Below are positions 16,848-24,238 of a stretch of 46,150 bases of DNA, piece by piece (within the stretch, counting starts at the first letter, position 1; every line of letters begins with the position of its first letter). The position numbers and the translations under genes are program-made. The DNA is from Pseudomonas lopnurensis (GTDB taxonomy: Bacteria > Pseudomonadota > Gammaproteobacteria > Pseudomonadales > Pseudomonadaceae), in the NCBI RefSeq assembly GCF_015070855.1, contig NZ_JADDIX010000059.1, positions 11,569 through 57,718 on the forward strand. Direction: 5' to 3'. The notes below the pieces were generated by a model. That model had not been told where the DNA came from, did not search any database, and saw nothing but the letters and a program-made list of their open reading frames with translations.

Positions 16848-16900
16848 CTGAACGGTTGCCACTGAACGTCGGCTGAACTCGGGCTGAACCTGCGCTGAAC
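16848..16900 (-). promoter_or_regulatory. Array of five PhoP half-sites upstream of oprH
   Basis: GTTCAG, read on the minus strand, occurs at 16848-16853, 16862-16867, 16873-16878, 16884-16889 and 16895-16900. The start-to-start steps are 14, 11, 11 and 11 bp. A 6-bp half-site with a 5-bp spacer is the known PhoP box geometry, so four half-sites in perfect register can hold two PhoP dimers or more. The element ends 42 nt before the oprH start. TAGGGA just downstream is a weak -10 candidate. Confidence 0.85.
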
Positions 16901-16953
16901 GAGCGCCTGATGGTCTGCCGCTGGTCATCTGGCGCGAAACGGGGAAGCCGCCG

Positions 16954-17346
16954 TCAGGCGATCTGCTCCGGCAGGTGCTGCTCGCTCTGCTCGTCGTCGC
17001 TGCCGGTGTCATCCGGGTAGCTGCGCAGGATCGCCGGCTGCTCGGCCTCGTCGATCCACCACTGCAACTCGGCTTCGACCCGGCTGTCGGCGGCGATGCC
17101 GAGTCGGTTGCGCAGCGGGCATTGCGGCGCTTCGCCGGCGACCAGGGTGCCACTCTGGGCGGTCTGGCTGTTGCCCGCGGCGCCGCTGGAGCGCACCAGG
17201 AGGCGAAAGCGCACCCGCTGGCCGCTGCCCTTGAAGCACAGTGCGAGGGCGAGCCGCCGGGTTTCGATCGGCTGCAGTTCGAGGCTGGCTTCGACGGGGG
17301 TGGGGGTGGCGGCCAGCAGCCAGGTGGCGAGGGTCATTGTCAGCAT
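16954..17346 (-). CDS. csgH: CsgH-like curli assembly protein
   Basis: Starting at 17346 gives 130 residues with a short export signal (MLTMTLATWLLAATPTPVEA). A second ATG at 17337 is also possible. The mature part (RFRLLVRSSGAAGNSQTAQS, then GTLVAGEAPQCPL) resembles CsgH, a CsgC-type periplasmic chaperone that keeps curlin from polymerising early. A long in-frame upstream extension is arginine- and alanine-rich and is not coding. It follows the curlin gene by 55 nt in the same direction. The acidic glutamine-rich tail (DDTGSDDEQSEQHLPEQ) is odd. CsgH is the best match by context and motif. Confidence 0.75.
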   Translation of the reverse strand: MLTMTLATWLLAATPTPVEASLELQPIETRRLALALCFKGSGQRVRFRLLVRSSGAAGNSQTAQSGTLVAGEAPQCPLRNRLGIAADSRVEAELQWWIDEAEQPAILRSYPDDTGSDDEQSEQHLPEQIA

Positions 17347-17401
17347 CCGTTGCGCTTCCGTGAATGTTCGTCCTGCAAGTCCCTGTGCGCGTCTCGCCCC
17401 G

Positions 17402-18283
17402 CTATCGCTGGGTGATGCCGGCGCTGTTGCCGCTGCCGCTCTGGTGGATCGTCGCGACGCCCGGAGTATAGCTATAGGGGTCCACCGGCATGCTCTGGCG
17501 GATATGGGCCTGGTTGGCGCTGCCCTGCTGGGTGATGGTGGCCTGGTGCGCCTCGTAGACCTGCTCGATGCTGGCCAGGTTGTCGCTGCCGCTCTGCACC
17601 ACCGCGGCACGGCTGGAGGCATACGACTGGTCGATCGCGACGCTGTTGCGGCTGCCGCTGGACGAGCCGACGATGCTGCCGCCGTAGCCGCTCTGGTCGA
17701 CGTCGAGGCGGTTGCCGTCGCCGCTCTGGGTGAAGTCCAGCTCGTTGTGGTAGGCCGTCTGGCGGATCTCGGCGCTGTTGAGCGTACCGGCTTGCAGCAG
17801 GGCCAGGCGATTGCCGTCGCCCTGGGCGATGTTCGCCAGGTTGGCGGTGCCGTGTTGCTCGACGTTCAGCGCCGAGCCTTCGTAGTAGGTCTGCTGTGCG
17901 AAGGTCAGCGAGTTGTCGACGCCGGTCTGCGTGACCCGGGCCACGGCGAAGCCGGTCTGGCTGGCCGACAGCTGGTTGGCCGTGCCGGTGCTGCTGGCGC
18001 TGAGCTGGTTGGCGCGTCCGCTCTGTTCGATGGCGGCGATATTGGCGTCGCCCAGTTGGTGCAGGCTGGCGACATTGAAGTAGCTCTCGCCGGCCTGGGC
18101 GATGCTGGCCATGTTGTAGTGGCCGATCTGGCTGACGCGGGCCTGGCTGGCGTCGACGACGTCGCCCTGGTAGATCACGGCGTGGTTGCCGGTACCGATC
18201 TGTTCCAGCTCGACGCTGTTTTCCGCCAGCGCGGCGGTGCTGCCGAGCATGACGATGATGGCGAGCGGCGCGGACTTGAACAT
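17402..18283 (-). CDS. csgA: Curlin-repeat major subunit (CsgA-like)
   Basis: The 293-residue product has a signal peptide (MFKSAPLAIIVMLGSTAALA) and then about eleven or twelve irregular curlin repeats of roughly 20-24 residues, with the pattern Q.G..N...I.Q. Examples are QLGDANIAAIEQ, QSGSDNLASIEQ and QQGSANQAHIRQ. E. coli CsgA has five repeats in 151 residues, so this is nearly twice as long. Such repeats stack into an amyloid beta-solenoid in the biofilm matrix. A repeat-poor insert lies at GYGGSIVGSSSGSRN and another near MPVDPYSYTPG. It follows csgB by 9 nt. Secretion should need CsgG, CsgE and CsgF, which are not adjacent. Confidence 0.88.
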   Translation of the reverse strand: MFKSAPLAIIVMLGSTAALAENSVELEQIGTGNHAVIYQGDVVDASQARVSQIGHYNMASIAQAGESYFNVASLHQLGDANIAAIEQSGRANQLSASSTGTANQLSASQTGFAVARVTQTGVDNSLTFAQQTYYEGSALNVEQHGTANLANIAQGDGNRLALLQAGTLNSAEIRQTAYHNELDFTQSGDGNRLDVDQSGYGGSIVGSSSGSRNSVAIDQSYASSRAAVVQSGSDNLASIEQVYEAHQATITQQGSANQAHIRQSMPVDPYSYTPGVATIHQSGSGNSAGITQR

Positions 18284-18292
18284 GGAGCTCTC

Positions 18293-18781
18293 CTAGCGGG
18301 ATTGCACGATGTCGATGCGCTGGCTGGTGCCGTACTGGCTGACGGCGCCGCGCAGGCCGTCGCCGACCTGCTCGATCCGCGCACTGTTGTAGGCCCCGTA
18401 CTGGCTGATCGAGGCCTGGTTGTCGCGGCCGATCTGGCTGATCGCGGCGAAATTGCCCTGGCCGACCTGCTCGATGACCGCCAGCAGGTTGTCGCCATGC
18501 TGGAGGATGAAGGCTTCCTGCGCGCTGCCCTGTTGCAGCATCCGCGCCTGCAGCGCCTGGCCGTTCTGGGCCAGTTCGGCGATGTTGCCCGCGCCCTGCT
18601 GCAGCACCTGGGCCCGTTGCGCGGTCGGCAACGGCGTCGCCAGCCCGGCTGGGGCCGTATTGTCGAACGGGCCCGCATCCGGCGCCAGGTCGCCATTGTC
18701 CAGCAGGTCGGCGGCATGCAGCCACGGGCCGGTCAAGGCGGCGAGAAGGACGACGATGCGGGTGGCGCATGACAGAACCAC
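18293..18781 (-). CDS. csgB: Minor curlin / nucleator (CsgB-like)
   Basis: The most likely start is GTG at 18781 after GCGAGG, giving 162 residues with a signal peptide (LSCATRIVVLLAALTGPWLHA). An acidic leader (DLLDNGDLAPDAGPFDN) precedes about seven curlin repeats, such as QQGAGNIAELAQ, QVGQGNFAAISQ and QIGRDNQASISQ. The last, QYGTSQRIDIVQ, ends at the C terminus. In the curli system CsgB starts CsgA polymerisation at the cell surface. Upstream in-frame codons give cysteine- and arginine-rich sequence without an export signal. It is followed at once by csgA. The start codon is the least sure point. Confidence 0.82.
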   Translation of the reverse strand: MVLSCATRIVVLLAALTGPWLHAADLLDNGDLAPDAGPFDNTAPAGLATPLPTAQRAQVLQQGAGNIAELAQNGQALQARMLQQGSAQEAFILQHGDNLLAVIEQVGQGNFAAISQIGRDNQASISQYGAYNSARIEQVGDGLRGAVSQYGTSQRIDIVQSR

Positions 18782-19118
18782 GGCAGCCTCGCTACATGCC
18801 TGGATGAGTGAGGCCGATTCTTGGCGGTACGGGGCGTGCTGAACATCCGTCGAAGGATGCAAAACACGCGGTTTCGCCAATACGTGGGGATTAATGCTGC
18901 GTTGGCGGCGGTTTTCAGCGGGGGCGCAACTGGCCGAAGCGGGCGTCTGGCCCGTTCGGCGGTTGCAACCCGCCCGTTCCGCAATCGCCGCGAGGGCATG
19001 CAATCCACATGAATGTGGTGAATGCCGCAGGCCGCCGGGAGCGGACGCGGCCTCCCACCGGTTCGGTGCGCTCCGGCCCGACCTCGGGACGATGCTTTTC
19101 GTTGGGGTTTCGTGACGT
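18782..19118 (-). other. 337-nt csgD-csgB intergenic region
   Basis: No credible gene is present. It should contain the csgB promoter. A relatively AT-rich patch, GTGGGGATTAAT at 18884-18895, sits about 100 nt before csgB. On the plus strand it agrees at 8 of 11 positions with the enterobacterial CsgD-site consensus CGGGKGAKNKA. CATCC-GTCGAA-GGATG (18844-18859) is a small inverted repeat. These are suggestions only. Confidence 0.4.
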
Positions 19119-19775
19119 TCAGGCGCGGCAGGACTCGTCCCAATCGAGGCGGCTGCGCAGCAGGTAGGCCGCCTCGGCCCGATTGGACGCGCCGATCTTG
19201 CGCAACAGGTTGTGGATGTGGCTCTTGATGGTATGCGGGCTCAGGCACAGCTGTTCGGCGATTTCGGCGTTGGACAGGCCCTTGCCGGCCAGACTGAGGA
19301 TCTCCCGCTCGCGCAGGGTCAGGCTGGCCTTGGTCTCGGCGAGCTGGCGCATCCGCCGCCATTGCCCGAGCAGGCGCTCGGTGAGCACGCGCGGCAGCCA
19401 GTCGCCGCCTTCGAGCAGCACGCGGATGCCTTCGAGCAGGTGTTCGCGGGTGGCGTGGCTGTAGAACACGCCGCGAATCACCGGGTGCTTGTCCACCAGT
19501 TGCTCGGCCTGTTCGGGCACGATATTCACCAGCGCCACCGGCGTGTGCTCGTCGAGCTGGTCGATCAGGCTGGAGATCTGTTCGGCCTGGGTGTGCCCGG
19601 CATCGACCAGGAACAGGTCGGCGCCGCGATGTTCGCCGGCTTCCAGCCCGGCGAGGGAGACTTCGAGTTGCGCCTGCTCGCCGAGAAAATGGCGAAAGAA
19701 CAGCCCCAGCAACTCGTTGCCGGTGAGCAGGGTGACAGTTGGCGAGGGTGGGTCCCGCGTAAGATCCGCATCCAT
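19119..19775 (-). CDS. csgD: CsgD-like LuxR-family biofilm regulator
   Basis: The 218-residue length matches E. coli CsgD (216). The N-terminal half is receiver-like (VTLLTGNELLGLFFRHFL, LFLVDAGHTQAEQI) but lacks a normal acidic triad, as expected for CsgD. The C-terminal LuxR helix-turn-helix contains LTLREREILSLAGKGLSN, then EIAEQLCLSPHTIKSHIHNL. It lies upstream of csgB in the same direction, so it is the likely activator of csgBA. The receiver asymmetry suggests activity is not set by simple phosphorylation. Confidence 0.85.
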   Translation of the reverse strand: MDADLTRDPPSPTVTLLTGNELLGLFFRHFLGEQAQLEVSLAGLEAGEHRGADLFLVDAGHTQAEQISSLIDQLDEHTPVALVNIVPEQAEQLVDKHPVIRGVFYSHATREHLLEGIRVLLEGGDWLPRVLTERLLGQWRRMRQLAETKASLTLREREILSLAGKGLSNAEIAEQLCLSPHTIKSHIHNLLRKIGASNRAEAAYLLRSRLDWDESCRA

Positions 19776-19957
19776 GTTCGGTACCTAGGCAGTCGGGCCT
19801 GATTGATTAAAAAGTTACTAAACGACCAGCACCTTGCAGCGAAGTTCAGCTACGCATCGGCGAACGGGCATTATCCCGGGGCGCATGTGCATGGCCCGAC
19901 CGTGACCGGTGTTTTTTGCCGTGGTGCCTGCGCGTTTTTGCGCCTAAGGTAATGCGC
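19776..19957. promoter_or_regulatory. Divergent region between csgD and the OPT transporter
   Basis: An AT-rich patch at 19801-19825 (GATTGATTAAAAAGTTACTA) stands out from the GC-rich surroundings and lies about 30-50 nt before the csgD start. It is the best place for csgD promoter and regulator sites. The right half holds the start region of the transporter. No individual box can be assigned with confidence. Confidence 0.45.
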
Positions 19958-21667
19958 ATGACTGCCACTTCTCGCGTGCCACGCGAACTCAGCCTGCGCG
20001 CGCTGATGACCGGCTTGCTGCTGGGTGCCCTGCTGGCGCCATCGAATGTCTACTCGGGGCTGAAGATCGGCTGGTCGTTCAACATGTCGATCATCGCCCT
20101 GCTGATCGGCTTCGCCTTCTGGCGCAGCCTCGCGGCCGGGTTCGGCAGCCCGCGCTGGAGCCTGCTGGAAAGCAATATCAACCAGACCACCGCCTCGGCC
20201 TGCGCCTCGATCGTTTCCGGCGGGCTGGTGGCGCCGATCCCGGCCTATACGTTGCTCACCGGTCAGCAATTGGACAGCACGCCGCTGATGGCCTGGGTGT
20301 TTTCGGTGAGCTTTCTCGGCATCTGGGTCGCCTGGTACCTGCGCCCGTCGCTGATCGTCGAGAGCGGATTGCGCTTTCCCGAGGGCATGGCGACACTGGC
20401 GACCCTGCAGCAGATCTACAGCCACGGCGCCGAAGCCGGGCGCCGCCTGTGGGTGCTGGGTGGTGCGGCCGCGCTCGCCGCTGGCGCCAAGCTGAGCGAT
20501 ATCTTCCTCTGGTCGCTGCCGCGCTGGGCACCGTCGGCGCACCTGGAGCGCCTGACCTTCACCTTCGAGCCGTCACTGCTGTTGCTGGGCTTCGGCGGCA
20601 TCATCGGCCTGCGCGTCGGCCTGTCGCTGTTGCTCGGCGCCGTGCTGGCCTGGGGGCTGCTCGCGCCCTGGCTGCTGGCCGAAGGGCTGGTGCGGCTGCC
20701 GCCCGCCGCGCCGGGGCCGCAATTCGCCGTACTCATCGAATGGCTGCTGTGGCCGGGCGTCAGCCTGATGGTCTGTGCCACGCTCACGTCGCTGGGGCTG
20801 CGCCTGTGGCGTGGGCGCAGGGCGCCGGCGCGTGGTTTGCCGCGGCTGCCGCGGCCGGCCGGGCTGCCCGCCTGCGGCCTGTTGCTGGCGGTGGTGCTGG
20901 TGGTGTCGCTGCAGGTCAGCCTGTTCGGCATCGATCCGTGGCTGGCGCTGCTGTCGATTCCACTGGCGCTGCTGTTGGCGGTGGTCGCCGCGCGGGTGGT
21001 CGGTGCCACCGGGATTCCGCCGATCGGCGCCATCGGTCAGTTGTCGCAACTGGGGTTCGGCGTGCTCGCTCCGGGGCAGGTGCCGGTCAACCTGATGAGC
21101 GCCAACACGGCCGGCGGGGCGGCCGGGCAGTGCACCGATCTGCTCAACGACTTCAAGGTCGGTCATGTCATCGGCGCGGCGCCAGGTCGGCAACTGGTTG
21201 CGCAGTGCCTGGGCATCCTGCTCGGCAGCATGGTGGGCGTGCTGGTCTACCGGGTGCTGATCCCCGACCCGCAGGCGATGCTGATCAGCACCGAATGGCC
21301 GGCGCCGGCGGTCGCGACCTGGAAGGCGGTGGCCGAGGCCCTGACCGGCGGGCTGGGCGCGCTCGCGGGCGATATCCGCTGGGCGATGCTGGCCGGGGCG
21401 CTGTGCGGCGTGCTGCTGGGTGCGCTGGAAGGATTGCTGGCGGAACGGCGGCTGCGCTGGCTGCCGAGCTCCGCGGCGCTCGGCCTGGCGTTCATCATCC
21501 CCGCCTCGATCTCGCTGATGATGACCGGCGGGGCGTTGCTCGCCTGGCTGTTCGCCTCGCGCTGGCGCACTCTCGGCGAACGCTTCGTGATCGTCGCGGC
21601 GGCGGGACTGGTGGCTGGGGAAAGCATGGCCGGCGTCGGCGCCTCGTTGTGGCAGTTGCTGCGCTGA
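19958..21667 (+). CDS. OPT-family oligopeptide/metal-chelate transporter
   Basis: This is a 569-residue polytopic inner-membrane protein of the OPT family. Marks include LLAPSNVYSGLKIGWSFNMS, ESNINQTTASACASIVSGGL and RFPEGMATLATLQQIYSHG. A second block, GATGIPPIGAIGQLSQLGFG, ends the central cytoplasmic loop. ATG 19958 is preferred because AAGG lies 8 nt before it; ATG 19952 is the alternative. Prokaryotic OPT members import peptides or metal-siderophore complexes, but the substrate here is unknown. It is divergent from csgD and not clearly linked to it. Confidence 0.88.
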   Translation: MTATSRVPRELSLRALMTGLLLGALLAPSNVYSGLKIGWSFNMSIIALLIGFAFWRSLAAGFGSPRWSLLESNINQTTASACASIVSGGLVAPIPAYTLLTGQQLDSTPLMAWVFSVSFLGIWVAWYLRPSLIVESGLRFPEGMATLATLQQIYSHGAEAGRRLWVLGGAAALAAGAKLSDIFLWSLPRWAPSAHLERLTFTFEPSLLLLGFGGIIGLRVGLSLLLGAVLAWGLLAPWLLAEGLVRLPPAAPGPQFAVLIEWLLWPGVSLMVCATLTSLGLRLWRGRRAPARGLPRLPRPAGLPACGLLLAVVLVVSLQVSLFGIDPWLALLSIPLALLLAVVAARVVGATGIPPIGAIGQLSQLGFGVLAPGQVPVNLMSANTAGGAAGQCTDLLNDFKVGHVIGAAPGRQLVAQCLGILLGSMVGVLVYRVLIPDPQAMLISTEWPAPAVATWKAVAEALTGGLGALAGDIRWAMLAGALCGVLLGALEGLLAERRLRWLPSSAALGLAFIIPASISLMMTGGALLAWLFASRWRTLGERFVIVAAAGLVAGESMAGVGASLWQLLR

Positions 21668-21772
21668 TACCGGGCCGGCATCGGCGTCATGTTTTGCAAT
21701 GCCTCGTCGCGAAACCCTTTGCGCCGCCTGCTGCCGGATTCTGTGTACACCTGATAAAAGCAGGAGACGATC

Positions 21773-22090
21773 ATGAACATCGACAAGATTGCCGCATTGA
21801 TCTTCGCCGGGCTGCTGTCGAGCACGGCCTTCGCCGCCGGTGGCAGCGGCACGTCCGACGACGCCACCCATGATTCCATGGAGCACGGCACCATGGAGCA
21901 AGGCTCGATGGGCGGTACGGGCAGCGGTACCGGCATGGGCAGCATGCCGGATAGCGATGGCGGCACGACGACCGAGCCGGAGCATGCCGACACCGATGCC
22001 GACCTCGATACCAGTGCCGACGACGCATCACGGGGTGAGCAGGGCACCACCGGCACGGGCGGCGAAGGCGGCGCGCGCGGCGCCTACTGA
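21773..22090 (+). CDS. Small exported Gly/Thr/Asp-rich protein of unknown function
   Basis: The 105-residue product has an excellent signal peptide (MNIDKIAALIFAGLLSSTAF, cut after AFA) and AGGAG 6 nt before the ATG. The mature part is low in complexity, with methionine and histidine mixed with acidic residues (HDSMEHGTMEQGSMGGTGSG, then EPEHADTDADLDTSADDAS). It has no cysteine. The Met/His/Asp content could allow weak metal binding, but that is speculation. A strong hairpin follows at 22120. I do not recognise the family. Confidence 0.72.
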   Translation: MNIDKIAALIFAGLLSSTAFAAGGSGTSDDATHDSMEHGTMEQGSMGGTGSGTGMGSMPDSDGGTTTEPEHADTDADLDTSADDASRGEQGTTGTGGEGGARGAY

Positions 22091-22119
22091 TCCGCTAGCC
22101 CCACGCTGAAGGCCAGGCC

Positions 22120-22148
22120 GGCCCGGCGGGCATCGAGTGCGCCGGGCC
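22120..22148 (+). terminator. GC-rich terminator-like hairpin
   Basis: GGCCCGGCG and CGCCGGGCC form a perfect 9-bp stem with an 11-nt loop, starting 29 nt after the stop of the small exported protein. It is followed by GCTTGTG, not a long T run. It is a likely transcript end. Confidence 0.55.
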
Positions 22149-22244
22149 GCTTGTGTTCGCGTTGCGGCATCGCGTCCGCCGCGCTGAAACCTTCCCGGCG
22201 GCGGTTTGCCAAACCCGGTGAAGCTCCACGATCGGAGGTGTCGC

Positions 22245-22541
22245 ATGTCAGCGCTGCGTTGCTGTGTCCTGCTCGTCGCCCTGGCGGGCAGCCAGGTGGT
22301 CTCTGCCGGAGGCACCGGGCCGACCCATCCGGAGAAGGCTCGTCAGCATCCGCTGGACAGCAGCGAGCCGCGGCAGGAGGTCATCGAGCGGCCGCGTGAC
22401 GACCCGCAGGGAAGTGGGGTGCCAGCGGTGCCCGCGGGGCAGGCGCCGAGCGAGACGGATGGGCCGCCCTTGCCCGATCGGGAAGAAGGCTCGGCGGTGC
22501 CTGACGCGCGGGCTGGGGAGCGGCGAGGGGCGGGTAGTTAG
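22245..22541 (+). CDS. Small exported Pro/Glu-rich hypothetical protein
   Basis: The start at 22245 follows CGGAGGTG and gives 98 residues. The first 23 form a signal peptide (MSALRCCVLLVALAGSQVVS, ending SAG). The rest is a proline-, glutamate- and arginine-rich disordered chain (QEVIERPRDDPQGSGVPAVP) without a fold I recognise. It is the second such small exported gene in a row. The good ribosome-binding site and signal support a real gene, although codon content alone would not decide it. Confidence 0.58.
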   Translation: MSALRCCVLLVALAGSQVVSAGGTGPTHPEKARQHPLDSSEPRQEVIERPRDDPQGSGVPAVPAGQAPSETDGPPLPDREEGSAVPDARAGERRGAGS

Positions 22542-22600
22542 GAGGCCTGCAAACGGTCATAAATATGTCCCACTTGCGTATTGCATGGGCGCCGTACGCT

Positions 22601-22687
22601 GTAGGTTGGGTTGAGGAGCGAAGCGACGTAGCCCAACATGTTCGTGCCGATCCCTGTTGGGCTTCGCTGCGCTCAGCGCCAACCTAC
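22601..22687. repeat. Intergenic inverted repeat of the GTAGGTTGGGTTGAG type
   Basis: The element begins GTAGGTTGG and ends CCAACCTAC, with nested arms CCCAACA and TGTTGGG. It contains TTGAGGAGCGAAGCGACGTA. Repeats of this kind are scattered between genes in many gammaproteobacterial genomes. It fills most of the 267-nt gap between the small exported protein and the serA terminator, which holds no gene. Confidence 0.7.
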
Positions 22688-22767
22688 CCGCGTGCGCCCG
22701 GCCCACCCTGCAAGGCTCCGAGCTTCCCCGGAACCGCTTGGAAACAGCTAACTCAGACATCGTCATG

Positions 22768-22790
22768 AAAAAGGGAGGCCGAAGCCTCCC
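22768..22790 (-). terminator. Rho-independent terminator of serA
   Basis: Read on the minus strand, GGGAGGC-TTCG-GCCTCCC is a perfect 7-bp stem with a stable UUCG tetraloop followed by TTTTT. It begins 18 nt after the serA stop. Confidence 0.93.
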
Positions 22791-22808
22791 TCCTTCACAC
22801 CCTTCGTA

Positions 22809-24038
22809 TCAGAACAACACCCGGCTACGAATGGTGCCATTGACATGCTGCAGCTTCTCCAGCGCCAGGTCGGAGTACTCCTTGTCCACGTCGATCACCA
22901 CGTAGCCGACTTTCTCGTTGGTCTGCAGGAACTGGCCACAGATGTTGATGCCGTTGTCGGCGAAGACCTTGTTGATCTCGCTCATCACCCCCGGCACGTT
23001 CTGGTGGATGTGCAGCAGGCGGTGCTTGCCCGGGTGCGATGGCAGGGCCACTTCCGGGAAGTTGACCGAGGACACCGAGGTGCCGTTGTCGCTGTACTTG
23101 ACCAGCTTCTCGGCGACTTCCAGGCCGATGTTGGCCTGCGCCTCGGCAGTGGAACCGCCGATGTGCGGGGTCAGGATCACGTTGTCCAGGCCACGCAGCG
23201 GGCTTTCGAACTCCTCGTCGTTGGAGCGCGGCTCCACCGGGAACACGTCGATGGCGGCGCCGATCAGGTGCTCGTCCTTGATCGCGGCGGCCAGGTGGTC
23301 CAGCTCGACCACGGTGCCGCGGGCGGCGTTGATCAGAATGCCGCCCTTCTTCATGGCGCGGATTTCCTTCTCGCCGATCATCCACTGGGTGGACGGCAGC
23401 TCCGGCACGTGCAGCGAAACGATGTCGCACATGCCCAGCAGCTCGTACAGCGAGCCGACCTGGGTGGCGTTGCCCAGCGGCAGCTTGGTCACCACGTCGT
23501 AGAAATAGACCTGCATGCCCAGCGCCTCGGCCAGCACCGAAAGCTGGGTGCCGATGGAGCCGTAGCCGATGATGCCGAGCTTCTTGCCGCGGATCTCGAA
23601 CGAGTTGGCCGCCGACTTGATCCAGCCACCGCGGTGGCAGGAGGCATTCTTCTCCGGAATGCCGCGCAGCAGCAGGATGGCTTCGGCGAGCACCAGCTCG
23701 GCCACCGAGCGGGTGTTGGAGTAGGGCGCGTTGAACACCGCGATGCCGCGTTCGCGGGCGGCGTTGAGGTCGACCTGGTTGGTGCCGATGCAGAAGCAGC
23801 CGACGGCGATCAGCTTCTTCGCCGCGTCGAAGACCTCTTCGGTCAGCTGGGTGCGCGAACGGATGCCGATAAAATGGGCATCGGCGATCTTCGCCTTCAG
23901 CTCGTCGCCGGACAGCGCGGTCTTGAGGTATTCGATGTTCGAGTAACCGGCGGCCTTCAGGGTGTCGACGGCGTTCTGATGGACGCCTTCCAGAAGAAGG
24001 AACTTGATCTTGCTCTTATCGAGAGAGGTCTGGCTCAT
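22809..24038 (-). CDS. serA: D-3-phosphoglycerate dehydrogenase SerA
   Basis: SerA oxidises 3-phosphoglycerate in the first step of serine synthesis. The 409-residue form starting MSQTSLDKSKIKFLLLEGVH is chosen; an ATG two codons upstream (24044) has better spacing to AAAGG and is possible. The NAD-binding motif is GIIGYGSIGTQLSVLAEALG, catalytic-region motifs are NAARGTVVELDHL and LTPHIGGSTAEAQ, and a C-terminal ACT domain starts near residue 335. A perfect terminator follows. It is divergent from D-2-hydroxyglutarate dehydrogenase, which removes the side product SerA makes when it reduces 2-oxoglutarate. Confidence 0.96.
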   Translation of the reverse strand: MSQTSLDKSKIKFLLLEGVHQNAVDTLKAAGYSNIEYLKTALSGDELKAKIADAHFIGIRSRTQLTEEVFDAAKKLIAVGCFCIGTNQVDLNAARERGIAVFNAPYSNTRSVAELVLAEAILLLRGIPEKNASCHRGGWIKSAANSFEIRGKKLGIIGYGSIGTQLSVLAEALGMQVYFYDVVTKLPLGNATQVGSLYELLGMCDIVSLHVPELPSTQWMIGEKEIRAMKKGGILINAARGTVVELDHLAAAIKDEHLIGAAIDVFPVEPRSNDEEFESPLRGLDNVILTPHIGGSTAEAQANIGLEVAEKLVKYSDNGTSVSSVNFPEVALPSHPGKHRLLHIHQNVPGVMSEINKVFADNGINICGQFLQTNEKVGYVVIDVDKEYSDLALEKLQHVNGTIRSRVLF

Positions 24039-24148
24039 CTGCATTAAAACCTTTAAGGCCGGAGGTTATGACTGATGTGTCCAGCGAAGGCTGGCCGAAC
24101 CGGCTGGAGCGGTGTCGGAAGTCTGCCGAGGCACGTTTCAAAGGGGGG

Positions 24149-24164
24149 CGTATGCTAGCATACG
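24149..24164. promoter_or_regulatory. Perfect 16-bp palindrome in the serA / D-2-hydroxyglutarate dehydrogenase gap
   Basis: CGTATGCTAGCATACG is an uninterrupted palindrome about midway between the two divergent starts. Its size and symmetry suit a dimeric regulator. It lies about 75 nt before the dehydrogenase start and 110 nt before serA. The regulator is not known from this sequence. Confidence 0.65.
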
Positions 24165-24238
24165 AGCCCCGCGAAACACCCCCACCCCTGTGCTGAAGCG
24201 TGCTCAGGGTGACCATGAATCGTATGAGAGTTCCCGTG

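Noticed and set aside
20573-21985. A 470-codon minus-strand gene opposite the OPT transporter
   Set aside because: The opposite strand encodes a well-conserved OPT protein, and this frame has repetitive Gln/Arg/His content.
22598-22690. A small RNA gene in the inverted repeat before the serA terminator
   Set aside because: The sequence matches a dispersed intergenic repeat type, and no promoter or separate terminator supports transcription.
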